From UBA6544 sp049601975 (GTDB lineage Bacteria; Pseudomonadota; Alphaproteobacteria; UBA8366): a DNA stretch of 36,571 bases. Positions 1-7,767 of this stretch are shown piece after piece. The notes under the pieces were generated by a model. That model was not told the DNA's origin. It saw only the letters and a list, made by a program, of their open reading frames with translations, and did not search any database. Where the stretch lies: NCBI GenBank assembly GCA_049601975.1, contig JBMYRC010000031.1:1-36571 (forward strand). Reading direction: 5' to 3'. Position 1 is the stretch's first letter, and every line of letters starts with the position of its first letter. Both the position numbers and the translations under genes were made by a program.

Positions 1-491
1 ATCCGAAGGCGCGCGAGCAGGCGTCCGGTCAGGTGCGCCGCGCGGCGTTGTTCACCGGTGTCACCGCGTTCCAGATGGGCCTGGTGAATATCCTCGCGGC
101 GGTGATTGGCGCGGGTGTGTTGGAGCGCTATCCGAATATCAAAATTTCGCTTGGCGAGAGCGGGATCGGCTGGATCCCCTACGCGCTCGACCGCATGGAT
201 TTTGAGTACGAGGATCGCTTCCGTGACCTCATGCCGCTGAAGCCGTCCGAATATTGGCAGCGTCAGTGCCGCGCCACGTTCCAGTATGACGTGATCGGAC
301 CGGGGTTGATCAACAAGAACGGCTTGATGACGGAAGACTCCCTGATGTGGGGATCCGACTATCCGCACACGGACGGTATCTGGCCGGAATCCGACAAGTA
401 TATCGATGAGCAGTTTGCGGGCCTGACGGCAGCGCAGATCAAAAAGATCACCTGCGATAACGCGGTGGAGTTCTACGGACTGAAAAACTAA
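1..491 (+). CDS. Amidohydrolase-family protein, 3' part (5' end outside window)
   Basis: The reading frame is open from the left edge (first full codon at base 3) and ends with TAA at 489-491, so only the last 163 or so residues of a TIM-barrel metal-dependent hydrolase are present. The motif SLMWGSDYPHTDG near the C-terminus is typical of the amidohydrolase-2 family (PF04909), where the Asp of the GSDYPH segment binds the active-site metal. The stretch YPNIKISLGESGIGWIPY is the usual penultimate strand and helix region. A GTG at 33 could be mistaken for a start, but the frame continues upstream and the domain is N-terminally incomplete there. Substrate unknown; relatives act on decarboxylation or hydrolysis of small aromatic or cyclic acids. 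It converges with the minus-strand gene ending at 499, with only 7 bases between. Confidence 0.85.
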   Translation, partial: PKAREQASGQVRRAALFTGVTAFQMGLVNILAAVIGAGVLERYPNIKISLGESGIGWIPYALDRMDFEYEDRFRDLMPLKPSEYWQRQCRATFQYDVIGPGLINKNGLMTEDSLMWGSDYPHTDGIWPESDKYIDEQFAGLTAAQIKKITCDNAVEFYGLKN

Positions 492-498
492 AGCGGGT

Positions 499-1467
499 TT
501 AGCGCTCTAGGTAAATCCCGACACCGGTTTCCTGGGCGCGCTCGTACGCCAGGATGGCCAGTGCCAGATCGCCGATAGCCAGGCCGCGAAAGATGAAGGC
601 GATCCTTTCGCTTTCGTCTTCTCGGCCGGGAATGCGCTCGGTCACCAGATCAAGGAGGTCCTCGCCAATCAGCGAGGCCGGGATCGTCTGTCGCTCCATC
701 TCGGCCTCTTGGGCCGCATCCTCGATGATTATTCGGTCGAATTGGTCTAGGGTTTCCAGCCGCCAGGTGCGCGCCAGATCGAGCAGGTTCACATAAGCGC
801 CGGGCTTGACCCAATCCGTCTGCAGAAACGGTTTCAGTCCTGTGGCCAGGGGAACCGAGGAGACGATGATATCCGCATCCTCGATGGCACTGCGCGGATC
901 ATCGCAATCAGTCACCGTCAGGCCGAGTGCCTCCGCCTTTTGCGCCAGCAGTCTCCGATTGGCCTCACCCCGGCCGAAAATGCGCACGTGGCGCAGCGGA
1001 CAGAAATCGAGGAAGGCGTCGAGATGGCTACGCGCCTGGGCACCGCTGCCGATGAAGGCGATGGTTTCGGAATCCTTGCGAGCGAAATGCCTCGCGGCGA
1101 CGGCGCTCAACGCCGCCGTCCGGATCTCCGTAATCCAGGCGCCATCCATGATCGCAACTGGGTAGGCGGTCGCTCGGTCGAACAAGGTGATGGTCGACCC
1201 GATCGTTGTCATCCCTTGATGGGCATTAGCGGTGTTTGCGCCAAGCGCCTTCACCGCCATGAAAGGCGGATCTTCGGAAACCGCGAGTGTGGACATGAAC
1301 AGCACGTCGTCGACCGGTCGGAGGACGCTTTTCGGCGCATTCAGCACGCGCGCCGCATCGCGCTCCCGACACAGGTGCTCTATCTGCGCCACGGTGTCGG
1401 CGGCTGTCAGTCCCAGCGATTCGATGTCTGGTCGGCTCAGGTAGAGGAGCTTGTCATCAGTCGACAT
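499..1467 (-). CDS. Ornithine cyclodeaminase / mu-crystallin family protein
   Basis: The 322-residue product has family length and landmarks: substrate-carboxylate Lys at about K73 in VKALGANTAN, the conserved ITEIRTAA segment at 112-119, and a Rossmann dinucleotide site IAFIGSGAQAR at 136-146. The family (PF02423) includes ornithine cyclodeaminase, alanine dehydrogenase and ketimine reductases. The region that in true ornithine cyclodeaminase carries the catalytic Asp reads LLDLARTWRLE here (Asp at about 232), so the exact reaction cannot be called; imino-acid reduction or deamination of an amino acid is the safest guess. It is the last gene of a seven-gene minus-strand operon, 14 bases after the crotonase gene. 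The start ATG at 1467 matches the family N-terminus; no strong Shine-Dalgarno sequence is visible. Confidence 0.88.
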   Translation of the reverse strand: MSTDDKLLYLSRPDIESLGLTAADTVAQIEHLCRERDAARVLNAPKSVLRPVDDVLFMSTLAVSEDPPFMAVKALGANTANAHQGMTTIGSTITLFDRATAYPVAIMDGAWITEIRTAALSAVAARHFARKDSETIAFIGSGAQARSHLDAFLDFCPLRHVRIFGRGEANRRLLAQKAEALGLTVTDCDDPRSAIEDADIIVSSVPLATGLKPFLQTDWVKPGAYVNLLDLARTWRLETLDQFDRIIIEDAAQEAEMERQTIPASLIGEDLLDLVTERIPGREDESERIAFIFRGLAIGDLALAILAYERAQETGVGIYLER

Positions 1468-1481
1468 TCAGCACTGAGCCT

Positions 1482-2342
1482 TTAACCGCGATCGCGCGAT
1501 TTCTTGAACCAAGCATCTTCGTTGACGAAGCGTTCCGCGTTCCAGCTGAGTGCGGCCTTCAGACCGTCTTTCTCACGGATCGTGTTGAATTCATCGATCT
1601 CGGGCGAGGAATCCCGGCTCGCGAGTGCGATGGATTCTAGTTCTAACGAACGCTCAATGACTTGCCGCACGCCCATCAATTCGTAGGACGAGTTGATCAG
1701 CTTCTTATTGTACTCAACGGTCGCGGCGGGGAGTTTGGCAATGGTCAGCGCTTGGCGCTCTGCCGCTGCGTCCAGTTCGTCGAGCGGGACGACCTCGTTC
1801 ACGAGGTCCAGGCGTTTGGCTTCGGTCGCATCTATCAAGTTGCCGGTGTAGAGAAGTTCACGAGCTTTCGTCATGCCGATGACCCATGGCCAAATGGCAG
1901 GAATGTAGGGGCCGCCGGTGCGAATCTCCGGCGCGCCAAATTTAGCGTCCTCGGAACAAATACGCAGGTCGCAGAAGGTTGCGGTCGCAAGGCCACCCGC
2001 GATGCAAAATCCATGGATTTGCGCGATGATTGGTTTTGGATTGTTCCAGAATACATCCCACCATCCGGATGCGCTGAAACTCTTACCCTTCAGGTACTTC
2101 GCGCGTCGTTGGACCGCATTCACCTTGGATGAGGTTGTGATGTCGAAACCGGCGCTGAAGGCCCGGCCCGCCGCCTTGAGCACGATCACCCGGATAGTGT
2201 CGTCTTCCCAGCCCGCATCCTCGAGAGCGTGCCGAACTTCGAGCTGCAAATCATCGGACAGTGCGTTCAATTTGTCTGGCCGATTTAAGGTGACGTATGC
2301 AATCGGACCCTGCTTCTCGTAGATGATGTTTTGGTAATCCAT
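1482..2342 (-). CDS. Enoyl-CoA hydratase/isomerase family protein (crotonase fold)
   Basis: The 286-residue protein carries both crotonase oxyanion-hole segments: AFSAGFD at 61-67 and GFCIAGG at 111-117. Of the two classical catalytic glutamates, the second is present (E139 in GAPEIR), while the position of the first is occupied by Ala (about A119). This single-acid pattern is known from isomerases, hydrolases and other crotonases that are not true hydratases, so a beta-oxidation hydratase is not assured. It acts on an acyl-CoA in the cytoplasm. It lies 11 bases after the alpha/beta hydrolase gene and 14 bases before the ornithine-cyclodeaminase-like gene, in one operon. The start ATG at 2342 is preceded by a purine-rich GAGAGA stretch. 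Confidence 0.88.
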   Translation of the reverse strand: MDYQNIIYEKQGPIAYVTLNRPDKLNALSDDLQLEVRHALEDAGWEDDTIRVIVLKAAGRAFSAGFDITTSSKVNAVQRRAKYLKGKSFSASGWWDVFWNNPKPIIAQIHGFCIAGGLATATFCDLRICSEDAKFGAPEIRTGGPYIPAIWPWVIGMTKARELLYTGNLIDATEAKRLDLVNEVVPLDELDAAAERQALTIAKLPAATVEYNKKLINSSYELMGVRQVIERSLELESIALASRDSSPEIDEFNTIREKDGLKAALSWNAERFVNEDAWFKKSRDRG

Positions 2343-2353
2343 TTGATCTCTCT

Positions 2354-3160
2354 CTAAATCACGCGCTCCGCCACGAAATCCATGAATGCCAGCGCACCTT
2401 CCGTCGCGTGACTACAGGCGATGGCGTGCTTGGCGTGGGGCACGACCATCATATCTGAATTTGGCAAAAGAGAATGAATTTCCGCCGACATGGTAACCGG
2501 CAAGAAAGGGCTCGAATCAGGATGGATGAGGAGGACCGGTGTGTAGATCTTCTCCAACTCGCCCGATATGTCCTGCGCCATCAGCATCTCGCCGAGCGCC
2601 ACCGTCGTCTCCGGGTCTGAGTTTGCTTGGATCTCCGCGAACCAGTCGTAGGTCTCTTCGCTGACTGCGCCGGGGAAAAAGCGATGCTCCATCATCCGAT
2701 TGGTCCAGGCGCCGAATCCTTCTTTCTCGACCATCTCGCGCCAGCTGCCGACGTGATTGATGTAACTGCCGCGATGACCGGTGGAGAGGGCGGTGACGCT
2801 GTGCAGGCGTTCCGGTGCATGGAGTGCGGTGTAAAGCGAGATTGTCCCGCCGACAGATTCGCCGATCAGGTGGAAGCGTTCTGCCTCGACCGCGTCCGCC
2901 ACCGCCAGCAGGTCCGACATCATACCGTCCATGGTCCAATCGTGACCGGTGGGCGGCACGGTGGATTGGCCGCAGCCGCGCATGTCGACGCGGACGCAGC
3001 GGAATTCGGTCGCGAGGATCGGTAGCCAGTCGGCCCAAATATCCCGGTCCGTTCCGACGCCGTGGTGGAAAATGATCGTTTCTTCCGGTGCTCGCCAATC
3101 GGGGGCAATGCTCGTGATGTCATACGCGATTGGGCCGGTGGGGGTGTCGACGGTTGGCAT
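2354..3160 (-). CDS. Alpha/beta hydrolase (3-oxoadipate enol-lactonase-like fold)
   Basis: 268 residues, typical of a single-domain alpha/beta hydrolase. The oxyanion segment HHGVG lies at 32-36, the nucleophile elbow GESVGG at 100-105 with Ser102, the acid is probably Asp215 (LIHPDSS) and the base His245 (HAKHAI). The overall pattern resembles PcaD-type enol-lactonases and related small-ester hydrolases, but the substrate cannot be read from sequence. The start ATG at 3160 is supported by TAGGAG six bases upstream. It follows the fourth transporter gene by 9 bases, so it is probably cotranscribed with the transporters and with the crotonase and cyclodeaminase-like genes downstream. Confidence 0.88.
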   Translation of the reverse strand: MPTVDTPTGPIAYDITSIAPDWRAPEETIIFHHGVGTDRDIWADWLPILATEFRCVRVDMRGCGQSTVPPTGHDWTMDGMMSDLLAVADAVEAERFHLIGESVGGTISLYTALHAPERLHSVTALSTGHRGSYINHVGSWREMVEKEGFGAWTNRMMEHRFFPGAVSEETYDWFAEIQANSDPETTVALGEMLMAQDISGELEKIYTPVLLIHPDSSPFLPVTMSAEIHSLLPNSDMMVVPHAKHAIACSHATEGALAFMDFVAERVI

Positions 3161-3169
3161 TGAAATCTC

Positions 3170-4045
3170 CTACCTGCGTTTGGCGCGGGTTTCCCGATGA
3201 AGGATATAAAGGCCGGAGCCAACAACCAAAGCTGAACCGCACAATAGCCAAGCATCCGGGACGTCGCCCCAAATCAAAAAGCCGAGGATAAGCGCCCAAA
3301 CCAAGGCCGAATAGCGGAAGGGGGCGACAACCGAAGCCTCGGCCCAGCGGTGGGCTTCGATCATCATGTAATGCGCGCCGCCGTTGAGTACGCCGAGCAA
3401 GGCGAAAAGTGCTAACTCGGTGCCGTTCGGCATCCGCCACGGGAACCAGAAAGCGGCGACAGCACCGACAATCATAACTGCGCTGGTGGAATAGAACAGG
3501 ATCAATTCGGACGGCTCCTCCGCGCTGATACGCCGTGTCACCATATCCCGCAACGCACCCCAAAAGGCGGCACCCAACGCAATGAACGCGGCCCATTGGA
3601 AGGTGTCTGGCGTCGGGCGGGCCATCACGATGATGCCAACAAAACCAACAAGGATCGCGCTCCAACGCCGCCAGCCAACATGCTCACCGAGGATAAATGG
3701 CGCCAGCGCTGCCACGATTAGTGGGCCGGTAAAGGTAAAGGCAATGGCGTCCGCGAGCGGCATCAAGCTGAGTGCTGTGATGATGAAGAAGGTGGAGCCG
3801 ATAAAGCAGAGCGAACGTAGAACGTGATTTCGGATGCGGTGTGGTTTGAATGCGCCGAGCCCGCCGCGCATGAGAAGAACGATGGCCAGGGGTGCCAGAA
3901 TAAACACACCCCGTAGGGAGATGATCTGCGGCACGGGATAATCCGCCGCAAGCCATTTCGCCGTTGCGTCGTTCAAGGTGAGGACAAGGAGCCCCGCCAA
4001 CATTAGCGCGATGCCCCGTCCCGGCGCGTCCGTATGGGGGATCAT
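3170..4045 (-). CDS. DMT-superfamily (EamA) transporter, paralog 4 of 4
   Basis: A 291-residue, strongly hydrophobic protein with the duplicated EamA architecture (about ten membrane helices; PF00892 twice). It shares with its three upstream neighbours an N-terminal ATAKW-x-AADY motif, a central IVMARPTP motif and a C-terminal SGLYILHRE signature, so the four are clearly paralogs. The start ATG at 4045 overlaps the stop of the preceding transporter gene by four bases (ATGA), which suggests translational coupling. DMT proteins carry metabolites such as amino acids, purines or organic acids, often as exporters; direction and substrate are unknown here. The alpha/beta hydrolase gene starts 9 bases downstream. 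Confidence 0.92.
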   Translation of the reverse strand: MIPHTDAPGRGIALMLAGLLVLTLNDATAKWLAADYPVPQIISLRGVFILAPLAIVLLMRGGLGAFKPHRIRNHVLRSLCFIGSTFFIITALSLMPLADAIAFTFTGPLIVAALAPFILGEHVGWRRWSAILVGFVGIIVMARPTPDTFQWAAFIALGAAFWGALRDMVTRRISAEEPSELILFYSTSAVMIVGAVAAFWFPWRMPNGTELALFALLGVLNGGAHYMMIEAHRWAEASVVAPFRYSALVWALILGFLIWGDVPDAWLLCGSALVVGSGLYILHRETRAKRR

Positions 4046-4929
4046 GACGCAGCTCCGCGTGTCTCGCGATGCAGAATATATAATCCACTGGCGATAATGA
4101 CGCTGCCGCCGACCAAGACGAACACATCGGGCAAGTCGCCAAACATCAAATAACCGAAGGTTACCGCCCAGATCGCTGCGCTATAACGAAAGGGTGCGAC
4201 GGCGGCGGCCTCACCTTGGCGGAAGGCAAGGATCAACGCGTATTGCGCACCGCCGAAGGCGAGACCGTTGAGCGCCATCAAGAAAAGGTCGTCGCCGACG
4301 AGCGGTTTCCAATCGAGTGCCGAAAATCCTGTGAAGGCGGTAAGCCCACTCACCACGAGCAGCAAGGTCTCGCCGCACATCATCATGGCGTTGGTGTTCT
4401 CGGTCGTGCGCATCTTTCGCGCCCAAACGTCGCGGAGGGCGGAGAAGAGTGCTGCAGCGACAGCGAGAAACGCGACCGGTTGCCAGAGCTCCGGCGTCGG
4501 GCGCAGCATGATCAGGACGCCGACAAAGCCGACCAAGACGGCGCTCATTCGATGCCATCCAACGCGCTCCCCGAGGACGGGACCGGATAGCAGGGCGATG
4601 AACAGGATCGACGAGAATAACAAAACCTCTACATCGGCCAGCGGTAGAAGGACGACACTGGTCACGATCAGCGCGGCTGTCAATGTGTGGAACAAGGATC
4701 TCAGACCTTGGTCGCGCCAATTGGTAATGCGCAGAGTTGCGATTCCGCCACTCCGCCAGACTATCGGGATGAGGAACAGTAAGACGAACAAGCTGCGAAA
4801 GAATACCACTTGTCCGGCCGAGTAATCCGCGCTGATCCATTTGGTGGTCGCGTTGGAGAGGACGATCAGTCCCATGGCGACCAGCATCCACAGAATGCCG
4901 CGCAGCGAAGAAGTGGCCAGTGCGCTCAA
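4042..4929 (-). CDS. DMT-superfamily (EamA) transporter, paralog 3 of 4
   Basis: A 295-residue inner-membrane protein with two EamA repeats. It has the shared paralog marks: NATTKW-x-SADY near the N-terminus, LIMLRPTP in the middle and ASGLYILHRE at the C-terminus. Start ATG at 4929 and stop at 4042 each overlap the neighbouring transporter gene by four bases, placing it inside a translationally coupled chain. Substrate not predictable from sequence. Confidence 0.92.
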   Translation of the reverse strand: MSALATSSLRGILWMLVAMGLIVLSNATTKWISADYSAGQVVFFRSLFVLLFLIPIVWRSGGIATLRITNWRDQGLRSLFHTLTAALIVTSVVLLPLADVEVLLFSSILFIALLSGPVLGERVGWHRMSAVLVGFVGVLIMLRPTPELWQPVAFLAVAAALFSALRDVWARKMRTTENTNAMMMCGETLLLVVSGLTAFTGFSALDWKPLVGDDLFLMALNGLAFGGAQYALILAFRQGEAAAVAPFRYSAAIWAVTFGYLMFGDLPDVFVLVGGSVIIASGLYILHRETRGAAS

Positions 4930-5825
4930 GCCGAGTCCGCCGTTCTTTGTGCTTCGCGGCGCAGGATATAAAGTCCACTGCCGATGACGACCGAGACACC
5001 CGCGATGACGAAGCCGTCGGGAATGTCATCAAAGAACAAATAGCCGAACAGCGTGGTCAATAGAATGACGGTATAGCGGAAGGGTGCCACCGTCGCGACT
5101 TCGGCGGTCAGAAATGCGACCGCCATGACAAATTGTGCCGCGCCGAGGAAAAATCCGGCGAAGGCCATGACGCCGACATCGTTCATGGTAACCGGCTGCC
5201 AGAAATAAAGTGCGATTGGGAGGGATCCGGCCAGGACGCCCATCTCGGACCAGAACATGATCGCGTTCGCCGTTTCACCTTCGCGTAACTTACGGGTCCA
5301 GATATCCCGGAGCGCAATGAAGATTGCGGCCGCGACGCCGAACAGGGCAGTTGGTTGAATCAAGTCGGGCGTCGGCCGCAGCATGATGAGAACACCGAGA
5401 AGCCCGACGGCGATGGCGGTCTTGCGCCGCCATCCGACGCGCTCTCCCAACATCCGTGCGGAGAGGAATGCCATGAGGAGCGGGGCAGCAAAGAATAAGG
5501 CTTCTGCATCGGCCAGAGGCAATAGAATAAGCGTCGTCGCGATAAAGGAGGCCGCGCCAAACTGGAAGAACGCGCGTATGGCGAGGCCCTTTTTGTCGTT
5601 GACCCGCAGGCTCTCGATGCCACCATTTTTCCACACCATGAAAAGGATCGGCATCAGCACGAAGATATTTCGGATAAAGACGATCTGCGCCACGTGATAA
5701 TCGGGGCCGACCCATTTCGTTCCGACCCCCATGATGGAGATAAAAAACATCGCCAAAACCATCAGCAGAATGCCTTTGGTCGCTTGAGATTTAGTCATGG
5801 CTGAAGTGGCTTTGGGCGCGTTCAT
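4926..5825 (-). CDS. DMT-superfamily (EamA) transporter, paralog 2 of 4
   Basis: A 299-residue membrane protein of the EamA family with the paralog marks GVGTKW-x-GPDY, LIMLRPTP and GSGLYILRRE. The frame stays open a further 43 codons upstream, but that extension is polar, unlike the paralogs, and overlaps the preceding gene in another frame. The ATG at 5825 (residues MNAPKATSAMTK) gives the same N-terminal length as the other three and creates the same four-base ATGA overlap, so I chose it. Substrate unknown. Confidence 0.9.
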   Translation of the reverse strand: MNAPKATSAMTKSQATKGILLMVLAMFFISIMGVGTKWVGPDYHVAQIVFIRNIFVLMPILFMVWKNGGIESLRVNDKKGLAIRAFFQFGAASFIATTLILLPLADAEALFFAAPLLMAFLSARMLGERVGWRRKTAIAVGLLGVLIMLRPTPDLIQPTALFGVAAAIFIALRDIWTRKLREGETANAIMFWSEMGVLAGSLPIALYFWQPVTMNDVGVMAFAGFFLGAAQFVMAVAFLTAEVATVAPFRYTVILLTTLFGYLFFDDIPDGFVIAGVSVVIGSGLYILRREAQRTADSA

Positions 5826-6700
5826 GCGCTTCTCTTCCGTTGCGTCTCTCGATGCAGGATATAGAGCCCGCTGGCAATGACCAGAGCGCCACCACTCAGG
5901 ATGAAGGCGTCCGGGATGTCGCCCCAGACAAAATATCCGAATAGGACGGCCCACAGAATGCCGGAATATTTAAAGGGTGCGACGGTCGCGGCCTCGGAGA
6001 TGCGGTAGGCTTCGATCATGAGGTAGTGCGCGACACCGATGAGAACGCCTGATACCGCCAGCAAACCCCAGTCGATCGGAAGCGGCGACGTCCAGGCGAA
6101 GGGCAGCGATATCCCGCCCAAAATCACGGTCGCGGCAGCGGACCAGAACATCATGGAATTGGCGCTTTCGCTGGTCGCTAATCGGCGGGCATAAATATCG
6201 CGCATCGAACTGCAGAATGCTGCTGCCAAGGGCAGTAATCCCAACCATTGGATGGCGCTCGGTGTCGGGCGCAACATGATGACGATACCGCCGAAGCCGA
6301 CGGCAATGGCCGTCCAGCGCCGCCAGCCAACTCTCTCCTTGAGCATCGGCACTGCGAGCGCGGTGATGATCAACGGACCGGCATACAATATGGCGGCGGC
6401 ATCGGCGATCGGTAGCATGATCATGGAGATGGCGATCAACGAAGTCCCCACTGCGAAATAGAAGGCTCGACACGCCTGTCCTCGCCGGTCAACGATGGCC
6501 AGACTGGCGATGCCGCCGCGAAAGGCAATCATGATCATGATGGGTATAAGAGAGAATACCGCCCGAAAGCAAATAATCTGTCCGGCCGGATAGTCCGCCC
6601 CCAGCCATTTCGTCGCCGCATCCGAACAGGTCAGCATGAACAGCGACATCAGCATCAACAGGATGCCCTTCGCGGTGGCTTGCGGCGCGGTGGAAGTCAT
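5822..6700 (-). CDS. DMT-superfamily (EamA) transporter, paralog 1 of 4, first gene of operon
   Basis: A 292-residue EamA transporter with DAATKW-x-GADY, IVMLRPTP and ASGLYILHRE, matching the three paralogs downstream. Start choice: an ATG at 6787 would add 29 residues, but that start lies in a repeat-like hairpin sequence and its translation has no counterpart in the paralogs. The ATG at 6700 (MTSTAPQATAKG) matches their N-termini, although no strong ribosome binding site precedes it. It heads a leftward seven-gene operon (four transporters, alpha/beta hydrolase, crotonase, cyclodeaminase-like) facing away from the rightward operon that begins at 6978. Confidence 0.9.
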   Translation of the reverse strand: MTSTAPQATAKGILLMLMSLFMLTCSDAATKWLGADYPAGQIICFRAVFSLIPIMIMIAFRGGIASLAIVDRRGQACRAFYFAVGTSLIAISMIMLPIADAAAILYAGPLIITALAVPMLKERVGWRRWTAIAVGFGGIVIMLRPTPSAIQWLGLLPLAAAFCSSMRDIYARRLATSESANSMMFWSAAATVILGGISLPFAWTSPLPIDWGLLAVSGVLIGVAHYLMIEAYRISEAATVAPFKYSGILWAVLFGYFVWGDIPDAFILSGGALVIASGLYILHRETQRKRSA

Positions 6701-6783
6701 GTGGAGTGAGGACCTAGTGACGGAGACGTATAAAGATGGTACGCTGGTCAGGAAAAGAAGGTAGGGAATTTTGTGGTGTGCGA

Positions 6784-6867
6784 TCATCCTTCGACAGACT
6801 CCGGATGACGTTTTAGCTTCTGTAAACTACTTTCCCATAACCTTATCCTGAGCCCGCCGAATGATGC
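6784..6867. repeat. Imperfect long inverted repeat (REP-like) in divergent spacer
   Basis: In the 277-bp spacer between the two divergent operons, 6784-6810 and 6841-6867 are imperfect inverted copies of one another. About 19 of 27 positions pair, several mismatches are transitions that would still allow G-U pairs in RNA, and the loop is about 30 bases. The left arm core is CATCCTTCGACAGACTCCGG and the right arm contains ATCCTGAGCCCGCCGAATGA. The core resembles the CATCCTTCGACAGGCTCAGG type of intergenic repeat that I recall from many bacterial genomes; that link is from memory. Its role is unknown: it could be a transcript-stabilising or terminating hairpin or a decayed palindromic element. 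Confidence 0.55.
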
Positions 6868-6977
6868 ACCGTCGAAGCTTAAGCGCGGCACCATAATCAG
6901 CCCCTCCATTTGCTTCCATCGGAGCCCGGTTTAACTTCGCACATAATCGAAAGAACGAACCGAGAGGACCCTACTGC

Positions 6978-7754
6978 ATGACTGAGTACAAACGCATCCG
7001 CTACGTGGTGCGAGACCGCGTGGCCGAGATCACGATGATTCGAGAGCCGGTCAACGCCATTGATATGTTGTTGGCTCAGGAAGTGGTCGATGCCTATGGG
7101 CGGGTGCGCGAGGACCCGGAGGTGCGGAGCGTCATTCTGACCAGCGATTGCAAAGCGGCGTTCAGTGCCGGGATGGACCTAAAGATGATCCGGGGCAAGA
7201 CTGGGCTCGACCTCCGTAATTTCCTGGAAGTGCTGTATTTCGGCATGCATGACGCGCAATACCGTCTCGGCAAGCCGAGCATCGCGGCGGTCACCGCACC
7301 GGCTCGGGCAGCGGGTGTTACGCTCGCGGTTTCCTGCGACATGATCGTCGCTGCGGACGATATCGACCTTTCCTATCCGGAGATCGATGTCGGTGTCATT
7401 CCGGCCATGCACTACGTTCATCTGCCGCGCCAAATCGGTCGCCATAAGGCGTTCGAGTTGCTATTCTCCGGCAAGCCGATCTCGGCTAAGGACGCCGAGG
7501 CGCGGGGCTTGTTGAACTATGCGGTGCCGCGCGATCAGGTCTTAGAAAAGGCGCGCGAATTGGCGCAAGACATGGCGCGCAAGTCGCCGGTCGTGATGCG
7601 CATCGGTCGCGATTCCTTCATGCGCGCCAACGACAACGAATACCGTCGCACTATCGAATATGTCGTCGACACGATTTGCCACATCATTGATACGGAGGAC
7701 GCGCAGGAAGGCCTCAACGCATTTGTCGAGAAGCGCCGTCCGGATTGGACATAA
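6978..7754 (+). CDS. Enoyl-CoA hydratase/isomerase family protein, diverged active site
   Basis: A 258-residue crotonase-fold protein. The first oxyanion segment AFSAGMD (61-67) is canonical. The second, normally G-x-A-x-G-G-G, reads TAPARAAG at 106-113, so the glycine that donates the oxyanion NH appears replaced by Ala112, and the first catalytic Glu position is Thr115. The second Glu is kept (E135 in SYPEIDVG). This looks like an active but non-hydratase crotonase, or one with altered substrate. Start ATG at 6978 is preceded by GAGAGGA. It is the first gene of a tight rightward operon; the cyclase-family gene begins 13 bases after its stop. It is not a close copy of the crotonase encoded at 1482-2342. 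Confidence 0.87.
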   Translation: MTEYKRIRYVVRDRVAEITMIREPVNAIDMLLAQEVVDAYGRVREDPEVRSVILTSDCKAAFSAGMDLKMIRGKTGLDLRNFLEVLYFGMHDAQYRLGKPSIAAVTAPARAAGVTLAVSCDMIVAADDIDLSYPEIDVGVIPAMHYVHLPRQIGRHKAFELLFSGKPISAKDAEARGLLNYAVPRDQVLEKARELAQDMARKSPVVMRIGRDSFMRANDNEYRRTIEYVVDTICHIIDTEDAQEGLNAFVEKRRPDWT

Positions 7755-7767
7755 TGGAGAAATCGCA

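Noticed and set aside
940..1485. A 181-codon plus-strand frame opposite the cyclodeaminase-like gene
   Set aside because: Antisense to a well-conserved gene, rich in Arg and low in hydrophobic order; a shadow of codon bias.
4211..5032. A 273-codon minus-strand frame across two transporter genes
   Set aside because: Arg-rich translation in the wrong frame of two clear EamA genes.
4926..5954. Longer version of the second transporter with 43 extra residues
   Set aside because: The extension is polar, overlaps the previous gene and has no counterpart in the three paralogs.
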